Assembly: GCA_964440095.1 (NCBI GenBank)
Contig: CAYTPZ010000040.1
Span: 1-17,267, forward strand
Direction: 5' to 3'
From: JACNKJ01 sp964440095
GTDB lineage: Bacteria; Krumholzibacteriota; Krumholzibacteriia; JACNKJ01
Length of the DNA stretch: 17,267 nt
Part shown: positions 7,080 through 12,810 of the stretch, piece by piece
Numbering within the stretch: position 1 is the first letter of the stretch
Layout of the letters: each line of letters begins with the position of its first letter
Translations under genes and position numbers: made by a program
The notes under the pieces: generated by a model
Databases searched by the model: none
Told to the model about the DNA's origin: nothing
What the model saw: the letters and a program-made list of their open reading frames with translations, nothing else

Positions 7080-7874
7080 TTGTCGACGACCGAGTCCCAA
7101 TCCATTCCAGATATTCCCGAACTTGAGAAGCTCATTACGGGCATTCATGATGTCACCGGTTGCCGTATCATTACGGACTCGCCCGGGGAGATCACGGAGA
7201 TCCATGTGACGGCCGTCTCGGATCGTTCGGGGCGTATCATCGCGCGGGATGTGGACACGCTTCTCAACGTCAAAGCCGGCCTCGATGTGGATCATCGCAA
7301 GATCGGCGTGGCGGTTACCGACAAGCCTGAGCCCGAGGAAGAAATCGAAACCGCCTCCGCTCCTGCAGCGCCTGCGGCAAAAACCGCTCCCGAGCCCCGG
7401 CCGCTCTATGCGGCAGCTCAGCCTAGGGACCAGCTCATCATCGAAGACGAGGAAGAGCTGGATGATCGTCCCATCATTCGCAAGGTGGGAGTTTTCCACG
7501 AAGACAATCAGGTTCACGCCGAGGTCACCCTGGCCTTGAGCGACGGCAAGTTCGTCGGCGATGCCAAAGACGCCGATACTCCTTCGGGACACATCGCCGC
7601 GCTGATCCGGGCCACCCTCGAAGCGCTGCTCATGATTTACGACACAAAGATTCGGTTCTCTGACCCCCAATTCCGAATCGTGACCCTGGGCAATGAGGAA
7701 GTTTTTTTGGTGCACCTGAGCGCCGTCGAGGGCCGCAACGTGCAATCCTTCGCGGGGTCGGCCATTATTCGCCAGGATAGCCGCCAGACCGCCGTCATGG
7801 CCACTTTGGGGGCCCTCAATCGCATCATGGGGCTTTGGGCGCGGCGTGAAACTGTGGAATTCGATATCCTCTAA
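7080..7874 (+). CDS. Conserved protein of unknown function, two domains with a Pro/Ala linker
   Basis: No function recognised. 264 residues, no signal peptide or membrane segment, so cytoplasmic. The N-terminal domain (about 11-80) contains HDVTGCRIITDSPGEITEIH (23-42) and RDVDTLLNVKAGLDVDHRKI (56-75), a small alpha/beta pattern I associate with uncharacterised proteins in several phyla. A Pro/Ala/Glu-rich linker follows (about 82-130). The C-terminal domain (about 131-264) has GKFVGDAKDADTPSG (156-170) and RATLEALL (177-184), and ends with a repeat-like TAVMATLGALNRIMG (237-251). TTG 7080 is preferred, with GGAGG at 7071-7075, 4 nt upstream. It stands alone between two promoters or leaders. 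The HD-GYP gene downstream is only a loose neighbour. Confidence 0.7.
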   Translation: MSTTESQSIPDIPELEKLITGIHDVTGCRIITDSPGEITEIHVTAVSDRSGRIIARDVDTLLNVKAGLDVDHRKIGVAVTDKPEPEEEIETASAPAAPAAKTAPEPRPLYAAAQPRDQLIIEDEEELDDRPIIRKVGVFHEDNQVHAEVTLALSDGKFVGDAKDADTPSGHIAALIRATLEALLMIYDTKIRFSDPQFRIVTLGNEEVFLVHLSAVEGRNVQSFAGSAIIRQDSRQTAVMATLGALNRIMGLWARRETVEFDIL

Positions 7875-7929
7875 AGGCTTAGATCGTAGATTTCGAAACT
7901 ATCTTTCCTTTGACATGAGACCCATTCAT

Positions 7930-7962
7930 CCGGCAAGGTCACATCTGACCGGGACGGTGGCC
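7930..7962 (+). ncRNA. Structured leader element, faintly c-di-GMP-I riboswitch-like
   Basis: GGC (7932-7934), AA, a perfect hairpin GGTCA-CATC-TGACC (7937-7950), GGGACGGTG (7951-7959) and GCC (7960-7962) follow in that order. In GEMM-I riboswitches one arm reads GGC, AAA, hairpin, GGGACGCAAA, GCC, so the layout is similar. However, the loop is not GNRA, CGCAAA is changed, and the second arm with its receptor is not evident. The gene downstream is a c-di-GMP phosphodiesterase, which is why this is noted. Confidence 0.2.
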
Positions 7963-7980
7963 ACACACCAGCGTAGCGGA

Positions 7981-8034
7981 ACCTCCTAAATAGCGGAGCG
8001 AATTGTAGGTAATAAATTCGACTCCAAGGAGGTG
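7981..8034 (+). promoter_or_regulatory. Leader hairpin that can sequester a Shine-Dalgarno
   Basis: ACCTCCT (7981-7987) is exactly complementary to AGGAGGT (8027-8033), the core of the AAGGAGGTG (8026-8034) in front of the mini-ORF. Nested inside is a strong stem: GGAG (7995-7998) with CTCC (8022-8025) and CGAATT (7999-8004) with AATTCG (8015-8020), one bulged A and a 10-nt loop. The two stems would stack and hide the ribosome-binding site. This looks like a translational switch, but the trigger is unknown. Confidence 0.5.
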
Positions 8035-8038
8035 TCTT

Positions 8039-8098
8039 ATGTGGTTCATCTTCCTTAGCTGGTTTTTCGAAGAAGTAGATACTAAGGTTTGGTGGTAG
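8039..8098 (+). CDS. Trp-rich 19-residue mini-ORF (leader peptide or small membrane protein)
   Basis: ATG 8039 follows AAGGAGGTG (8026-8034), one of the strongest ribosome-binding sites in the window, and encodes MWFIFLSWFFEEVDTKVWW before TAG (8096-8098). Four of 19 residues are Trp and four are Phe, ending in Trp-Trp-stop. The first ten residues are strongly hydrophobic and the next six charged or polar. It ends 38 nt before the GTG chosen for the HD-GYP gene and overlaps possible TTG/GTG starts of that gene at 8089 and 8092. Its SD lies in a stem. It may be a leader peptide controlling the phosphodiesterase or a tiny membrane peptide. No relative recognised. Confidence 0.45.
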   Translation: MWFIFLSWFFEEVDTKVWW

Positions 8099-8136
8099 GC
8101 GCGTCGCCGCCCCGGTCCCCTTCTTTCGGAGAATTC

Positions 8137-9447
8137 GTGTCGAACATCTTCCAGGGCTTTCGCTGGCCATTCATTACATACTACCTGACCGTTAGTCTTT
8201 CAGGCTATCTGGCTCTGGCCTACTGGTGGCGTGACCTTGATCCGGCCATGCTCATCCAGTACCTGGTCTTCATTCTTCTGACCATCGTCGCCGACCTTGT
8301 GAATCTGAACCTGCCTCGCGGCGGCGCGGCCATCAGTGTTTCAACCCCGATTACATTCGCGGCCATCGTCATACTGGGGCCCGGGCCCGCGGCCTGGGTG
8401 GAAACCATCAGTGCGCTGGTAGTGGAGGGCATCGTCAATCGCCGGCCGCCCATGAAGATTTTCTTCAACGTGCCGGTGTTGGCGGTGTCGGTGGGCATCG
8501 CGGGAGTAGTTTTCCAGAGCCTCCCCTGGGGAGGGGTGACACCCGATTTTTCCGCACCGCTTTTCCTCATTCCCCTGGTGATCATGGGCGTGGTGCACTA
8601 CTTCGTGAACACCTCGATGGTGGGCATGATCATCGCGCTTTCCGAAGGTCGCAATCCCATCCAGATATGGAAGACCAATTTCATGTGGATCTTCCGCCAC
8701 GTGATCACATTCGTGCCCATCACGGCCATCGTTATTCTGGTCTATCAGCTGGCGCCCTGGACCATGGCCCTGTTCATCATTCCCATTCTGCTGGTGCGAT
8801 ACGCCTACCAGCTTTATCTGGGCATGCGCGATGTGCACATCAGCACACTGGCGGCCCTGGCCAGTGCGCTGGACGCGAAGGATCCCTATACCCACGGCCA
8901 TTCCTACCGGGTGAGCCGCTACGCCTTGCTCATCGGCGAGGAAATGGGATTGCCGGATCAGCATCTTCAGGCCCTGGAGTACGCGGCCCTGCTTCATGAC
9001 CTGGGCAAGATCGGCATCGACGGCGAGATCATCGCAAAACCCGGCAAGCTCAGCCCCGAAGAATACGAAATGATGAAAACTCATCCGGCCAAGGGTGCCA
9101 AGATCATCGAGCGCCTGCGCTTCCTGAAGGAGGCGGCCGACATCGTGAAGTATCATCACGAGCGCGTGGATGGGAAGGGCTACCCCGACGGGCTCAAGGG
9201 CGAGGATATTCCGCTCATGGCGCGCATCCTTCATGTTTGCGATACCTTCGATGCCATGACCAGCAGTCGACCCTACCGCGAAGCTCTCAGTGAGGAGCGC
9301 ACCCTGGAGGAGCTCCGCAAGTATCGCGGATCCCAGTTCGACGAGAGAGTGGTGGATGCGCTCATCGCCCTCCATGAGCGGGGCAGCATGGAAACCATTC
9401 GCGACGATATTCCCATCGAGATCTACGAAGCCTTGAACGAAGCCTAA
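8137..9447 (+). CDS. Membrane-bound HD-GYP cyclic-di-GMP phosphodiesterase
   Basis: Hydrolyses c-di-GMP (to pGpG and/or GMP), lowering this second messenger. 436 residues from GTG 8137 (GGAG at 8128-8131, 5 nt upstream); TTG 8089 would add 16 residues. The N-terminal half (about 1-225) is an integral membrane sensor with about six or seven hydrophobic segments. A linker at about 226-248 leads to the HD-GYP domain: HGHSYRVSRYA (253-263), HDLGK (287-291), KPGKLSPEEYEMMKTHPAKG (301-320), HHERVDGKGYPDGL (340-353, including GYP 348-350) and HVCDTFDAMTSSRPYR (366-381). All metal-binding His/Asp residues look intact, so it should be active. No GGDEF or EAL domain is present. The mini-ORF and leader immediately upstream probably belong to its control. 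purM follows after 30 nt. Confidence 0.9.
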   Translation: MSNIFQGFRWPFITYYLTVSLSGYLALAYWWRDLDPAMLIQYLVFILLTIVADLVNLNLPRGGAAISVSTPITFAAIVILGPGPAAWVETISALVVEGIVNRRPPMKIFFNVPVLAVSVGIAGVVFQSLPWGGVTPDFSAPLFLIPLVIMGVVHYFVNTSMVGMIIALSEGRNPIQIWKTNFMWIFRHVITFVPITAIVILVYQLAPWTMALFIIPILLVRYAYQLYLGMRDVHISTLAALASALDAKDPYTHGHSYRVSRYALLIGEEMGLPDQHLQALEYAALLHDLGKIGIDGEIIAKPGKLSPEEYEMMKTHPAKGAKIIERLRFLKEAADIVKYHHERVDGKGYPDGLKGEDIPLMARILHVCDTFDAMTSSRPYREALSEERTLEELRKYRGSQFDERVVDALIALHERGSMETIRDDIPIEIYEALNEA

Positions 9448-9477
9448 TCCGCGCCAACTGCGCGATCGGGAGTGAGG

Positions 9478-10494
9478 ATGAAGTACAAAGACAGCGGTGT
9501 GGACATCGACAAGGCCGGCAAGGCTCTCAAAACTGCGGGAGCGTCCATCAGGGATACCTGGGGCGCGCGAGTGCTCTCGGATGTGGGCGCATTCGGCGGA
9601 CTCTTCGATGGCGCTGACCTGGCGAAGAATCCGGTGTTGGTTTCCAGCATCGATGGTGTGGGCACCAAGCTCAAGGTGGCCTTCGCCAGTGGCCGGCATG
9701 ATACGGTGGGCCAGTGTCTGGTGAACCACTGCGTCAACGACATCTTAGTTCAGGGCGCGAAACCCCTTTTCTTCCTGGACTACTTCGCCACCGGCGGCCT
9801 GGAAGACGGTGTGCTGGAAAACGTGATCGGCGGCATGGCCAAAGCCTGTGGCGAAAATGGCTGTGCGCTCATCGCCGGTGAGACCGCCGAAATGCCGGGG
9901 CTCTATAATCAAGGCGAGTACGATCTGGCCGGTTGCATCGTCGGTGTTGTGGGAAAAGACAGGGTCATCGATGGATCCACCAGCCGTCCAGGCGACAGGC
10001 TTCTGGGTTTCGCCTCCAGCGGACTGCACACCAATGGTTACAGCCTGGCGCGTATGGCCCTGCTGGATGAGGGTCCCTACGAAGTGGATTCCCGGCCCGA
10101 TGAACTGAGCGGCGTCAGCGTAGGCGAGGCACTGCTGGCGGTGCATCGCAGCTATCTTGCGCAATTCCAGGCCATGGCGGCGGCCGGCATCACCGTGAAG
10201 GGCATGGCCCATCTCACCGGTGGGGGCTTCACCGACAATATTCCCCGGGTGCTGCCCGATGGCTGCGGTGTGCGCGTTCAGCGCGACAGCTGGCAGGTGC
10301 CGCCTATCTTTCGGCTTATTCAAAAGCTTGGCGGTGTTGACGAAGACGAAATGCACCGCGCCTTCAACATGGGTGTGGGATACGTTTTCATCGTCGCTCC
10401 CGAAGATATCGCCCGCATTGCCGAGTTGAAGCTCGAACACTACATCGGCGAAATCGGACAAGTGATCGACGGTGAAGGCGTCGCTTACGAATAG
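9478..10494 (+). CDS. purM: Phosphoribosylformylglycinamidine cyclo-ligase (AIR synthetase)
   Basis: Fifth step of purine synthesis: ATP-dependent ring closure of FGAM to aminoimidazole ribotide in the cytosol. The 338-residue protein is the usual length (about 345). Family motifs are in place: SIDGVGTK (57-64), HCVNDILVQGA (84-94), GETAEMPG (134-141), SGLHTNGYSL (181-190), the HLTGGGFTDNIPR segment and FNMGVGY near the C terminus. ATG 9478 is preferred over GTG 9472 because GGGAG (9468-9472) is correctly spaced from it. The gene follows the HD-GYP stop by 30 nt and is probably read from the same transcript. No other pur gene is present. The 137 nt after it carry the promoter-like element and hairpin of the next gene. 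Confidence 0.95.
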   Translation: MKYKDSGVDIDKAGKALKTAGASIRDTWGARVLSDVGAFGGLFDGADLAKNPVLVSSIDGVGTKLKVAFASGRHDTVGQCLVNHCVNDILVQGAKPLFFLDYFATGGLEDGVLENVIGGMAKACGENGCALIAGETAEMPGLYNQGEYDLAGCIVGVVGKDRVIDGSTSRPGDRLLGFASSGLHTNGYSLARMALLDEGPYEVDSRPDELSGVSVGEALLAVHRSYLAQFQAMAAAGITVKGMAHLTGGGFTDNIPRVLPDGCGVRVQRDSWQVPPIFRLIQKLGGVDEDEMHRAFNMGVGYVFIVAPEDIARIAELKLEHYIGEIGQVIDGEGVAYE

Positions 10495-10592
10495 CCGACG
10501 TTTCGCGCCGGAAGGCCGCTAAGCAATCCTGGGGATAGCTTCCACACAAATCGCAAGTCTCCTAGTTTTGCGCCCCTTTGCGGGCTAGGCTT

Positions 10593-10609
10593 ACGGCATG
10601 CCCCTTGCC
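10593..10609 (+). promoter_or_regulatory. Sigma-54-type -24/-12 promoter candidate
   Basis: ACGGCATGCCCCTTGCC (10593-10609) fits the consensus yTGGCAcgrnnnTTGCw at GG, CA, G and TTGC with correct spacing; the T before GG and the C of CAC are replaced. Transcription would begin near 10620, right at the AAGGAGG of a sigma-54 activator gene, so the activator could control itself. No comparable sigma-70 promoter is evident here. Confidence 0.35.
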
Positions 10610-10624
10610 AAGTTTCGGGCAAGG
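10603..10624 (+). promoter_or_regulatory. Perfect inverted repeat reaching the Shine-Dalgarno
   Basis: CCTTGCC (10603-10609) and GGCAAGG (10618-10624) are perfect 7-bp complements around an 8-nt loop. The right arm contains the first half of AAGGAGG (10621-10627). In RNA it could mask the ribosome-binding site if transcription starts upstream. In DNA it is a possible dimer-binding operator overlapping the -12 region. It cannot form in RNA if transcription starts at the sigma-54 site. Confidence 0.35.
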
Positions 10625-10631
10625 AGGTCTT

Positions 10632-12008
10632 ATGGCCGCGACTGCCCCCGCACTCAGCGATGATCATCTGGCTCCCTCACTTTTCACCTTGCTCGAACAA
10701 CGGTTTCCCGGCAGCCGTTGGGACATGCTCGAAGAGACGGCCGGCGGTCCGCGGCTTCGTCATGGACGAATTCTCGGAGAGCCGCCCGGAGTCGAGCGCT
10801 TGCGCGCGATGGAAGGGCCGCCGCCTCTGGTCCTGGAGCGGCGCGGCGCTATACAGCTAGACCTTGGGCCGGCATTCCGATCCCAAAGTTCGGTGGATGC
10901 CCTCTGGCCCTTGCAAGACGGCCTCTGGGTGATGGCGCGATTGAGCAAGGAGTCGCTGAAGCAACTGGAACGTCGCCGGGAGTGGCTCGGCTTCATGCTG
11001 GCTGAACTGTCGCGTGGTTCGGAATCTGTGGGTAAAACTTGCGACTTCCATTCCATCTTGCATCATCCCGATTCGCCCCTGGCGGAGCTCTTGGAACAGC
11101 TTGAGCGAGTGGCCCGCAGCGACACGCCCGTGTTTTTGGAAGGGGAGTCGGGCGTAGGCAAAGAACTGTTCGCCCGGGCGCTGCACCGCTTGTCGGTGCG
11201 TGGATCCGCCACCTTCGTAGCGCAAAACGGCGGCGCACTTACCGATTCGCTCATTGAAAGTGAACTCTTCGGACACTCCCGCGGCTCCTTCACGGGCGCG
11301 CGCGAGGAACGCGTGGGCCTTTTCGAAATGGCTCACGGCGGCACCTTCTTCTTGGATGAAGTGGGCGACCTCAGTCACATGCTGCAGGTGAGATTGCTGA
11401 GAGTCCTGCAGGAGCGATCCATTCGGCGGGTGGGTGAGAACAGACTTCGGCCCGTGGATTTCCGACTTGTCAGCGCCACCCATCGCGACATGGGAAAGAA
11501 GATCGCCGAGGGCAGCTTCAGGGAAGATCTCTGGTTTCGGCTAAGCGGCTTTCGTCTGCGAATTCCACCTTTGCGAGAGCGGACCATGGACATTCCCGTT
11601 CTCGTCACCCATTTTTTGCGTGAAGGCCTTCCCGGCGCGCGCACATTCATGCGCTCCCTTTCTCCCGGAGCCGCAGCTCTGATGCGGCGCTACGCTTGGC
11701 CGGGAAATGTACGCGAGATGCAAAACGAGATTGCCCGAGTACTCGCGCTTTATGGCGAGCAGCCAGTGCTGGAGCGCTGGATGCTCAGTGATCAGATCTT
11801 CGATAACGTAGAGCCCGACGAACCCATGCGTCTATCGGGCCTCAGCCTGCAGGAAGCTCAGGAGGATCTGGAGCGGCGCATGATTCGTCGCGGCCTAATT
11901 CGGTTTCAAGGGAACCGTAGTGCCACGGCGCGTGCCCTGGGGCTCAGCAGGCAGGGTCTGCTCAAAAAGCTCAAGCGCTTGGACTTGGAGCGCGTTGCGC
12001 TGGATTGA
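10632..12008 (+). CDS. Sigma-54-dependent transcriptional activator (AAA+ plus Fis-type HTH)
   Basis: Enhancer-binding protein that remodels sigma-54 RNA polymerase by ATP hydrolysis. 458 residues: an N-terminal region (1-135) that is not a receiver, GAF or PAS domain I recognise; AAA+ domain about 140-375 with Walker A GESGVGKE (171-178), sigma-54-contact loop GSFTGA (218-223, Ser for the usual Ala), Walker B GTFFLDEVGD (237-246), a sensor region with RVGENRLRPVDFRLVSATHR (266-285) and WPGNVRE (356-362); and a C-terminal Fis-type helix-turn-helix (about 426-450, NRSATARALGLSRQGLLKKL). ATG 10632 follows AAGGAGG by 4 nt. A sigma-54-like promoter lies just before it. No sensor kinase gene is adjacent, so the N-terminal part may sense a signal directly. 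Targets unknown. Confidence 0.92.
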   Translation: MAATAPALSDDHLAPSLFTLLEQRFPGSRWDMLEETAGGPRLRHGRILGEPPGVERLRAMEGPPPLVLERRGAIQLDLGPAFRSQSSVDALWPLQDGLWVMARLSKESLKQLERRREWLGFMLAELSRGSESVGKTCDFHSILHHPDSPLAELLEQLERVARSDTPVFLEGESGVGKELFARALHRLSVRGSATFVAQNGGALTDSLIESELFGHSRGSFTGAREERVGLFEMAHGGTFFLDEVGDLSHMLQVRLLRVLQERSIRRVGENRLRPVDFRLVSATHRDMGKKIAEGSFREDLWFRLSGFRLRIPPLRERTMDIPVLVTHFLREGLPGARTFMRSLSPGAAALMRRYAWPGNVREMQNEIARVLALYGEQPVLERWMLSDQIFDNVEPDEPMRLSGLSLQEAQEDLERRMIRRGLIRFQGNRSATARALGLSRQGLLKKLKRLDLERVALD

Positions 12009-12057
12009 TACGGGGTAGAGAGGTCGGTAGGCTCGATGAGAAATCGGCGACCCAGGC

Positions 12058-12086
12058 TTGACGGTCTTGGTGGTATGACTTATCGT
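12058..12086 (+). promoter_or_regulatory. Sigma-70 promoter of the toxin-antitoxin operon
   Basis: TTGACG (12058-12063), a 17-bp spacer and TATCGT (12081-12086). Predicted transcription starts near 12093, at the GAGGGGGA (12093-12100) that serves as ribosome-binding site for the antitoxin ATG at 12105. Confidence 0.55.
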
Positions 12087-12092
12087 CATACC
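12072..12092. promoter_or_regulatory. Palindromic operator of the toxin-antitoxin operon
   Basis: GGTATGAC (12072-12079), TTATC, GTCATACC (12085-12092): perfect 8-bp arms around 5 bp. It covers the end of the spacer and the whole -10 box, where binding of the ribbon-helix-helix antitoxin or its toxin complex would repress transcription. Autoregulation of this kind is general for type II systems; the assignment here rests on position and symmetry. Confidence 0.6.
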
Positions 12093-12104
12093 GAGGGGGA
12101 TCCC

Positions 12105-12347
12105 ATGCCCAAGTCGAAAGTTGCTATCTCTCTGGAAAAAGTTCTACTAACGAGGATTGATCAATTGGCAAAACAGGGTGTATTTGCCAATCGCAGTCAG
12201 GCCATTGAAATCGCCTTGCGAGAAAAATTGGAGCGCTTGGAGCGTGGGCGCTTGTCCCGTGAAGCGGCCAAGCTGGATCCGATTTTAGAGCAATCTATGG
12301 CTGAGGAAGGCCTTGGCGAGGATGAATCTGCATGGCCCGAATACTGA
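12105..12347 (+). CDS. Ribbon-helix-helix (CopG/MazE-like) antitoxin
   Basis: DNA-binding antitoxin of 80 residues. The N-terminal KVAISLEKVLLTRIDQLAKQ (5-24) with FANRSQAIEIALREKL (27-42) is a typical ribbon-helix-helix. The C-terminal part is acidic (EEGLGEDESAWPEY) and is probably the disordered tail that fills the toxin's RNA-binding groove. ATG 12105 is chosen for the GAGGGGGA 5 nt upstream; an in-frame ATG at 12075 lies within the operator. The gene overlaps the toxin by 16 nt. Its AT-richer codons differ from the flanking genes, which suggests later acquisition. Confidence 0.88.
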   Translation: MPKSKVAISLEKVLLTRIDQLAKQGVFANRSQAIEIALREKLERLERGRLSREAAKLDPILEQSMAEEGLGEDESAWPEY

Positions 12348-12673
12348 GGGGCGATATCCGTTGGGCAGATCTGTCGGTATCACGAGGCCGCCATGAGCAG
12401 GCAGGGAAACGGCCGGTGCTGATCTTGAGCCAAGATGTCTTCAATACACGTTCGGGAACAGTTATTGCCATGGCGCTGACGAGTCAGCCTCAGAGGGCGG
12501 GTTTTCCGCTGACCTTTGAACTGGGTGATTCAATATTGCCGAAACAGTCTTGGGTGAAGATCAGTCAGATTCGCACCTTGTCTACCGAGCGCATTGGTAG
12601 GAAGCTCGCTCGCGCCAAGCCCGAAGAAATGAACCAGATTATCGAAGGATTGCTGGAGATTATTAGCGAATAA
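12332..12673 (+). CDS. MazF/PemK-family mRNA interferase toxin
   Basis: Ribosome-independent endoribonuclease toxin, 113 residues (family about 105-120). MazF landmarks: GDIRWADLS (7-15), GKRPVLILSQDVFN (25-38) with catalytic Arg27, ALTSQ (48-52) with catalytic Thr50, FPLTFEL (58-64) and SWVKISQIRTLSTERIG (73-89). ATG 12332 lies within the antitoxin gene with GAGGATGA about 8 nt upstream, so translation is coupled and the antitoxin is made first. All key residues are present, so the toxin should be active. The cleavage sequence cannot be predicted. The 90 nt after it (12674-12760) show no gene or clear terminator. Confidence 0.92.
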   Translation: MARILRGDIRWADLSVSRGRHEQAGKRPVLILSQDVFNTRSGTVIAMALTSQPQRAGFPLTFELGDSILPKQSWVKISQIRTLSTERIGRKLARAKPEEMNQIIEGLLEIISE

Positions 12674-12760
12674 TGTTGGATCATCTCCGTAGACAATAAT
12701 CGACTGTCCCCGGGTACTGTCTCCAAACTAAAGAATGACTTTTCACCTCGCGAATTAGTC

Positions 12761-12789
12761 TCGACCGTCTGAGTTGCCCGCCCTAGAAT
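12761..12789 (+). promoter_or_regulatory. Sigma-70 promoter of lnt
   Basis: TCGACC (12761-12766), 17 bp, TAGAAT (12784-12789). Transcription would start near 12796, a few bases before GGGAGG (12800-12805). This excludes an in-frame ATG at 12790 and supports ATG 12811. Confidence 0.45.
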
Positions 12790-12810
12790 ATGGCAAATCC
12801 GGGAGGATCC

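Noticed and set aside
7910..7915. Perfect TTGACA after the unknown gene
   Set aside because: No acceptable -10 box at 16-18 bp (the sequence there is GGCAAGG), so it is not called a promoter.
8341..9729. Long antisense frame (462 codons) under HD-GYP and purM
   Set aside because: It spans two clear genes and their junction, has shadow composition and no ribosome-binding site or motif.
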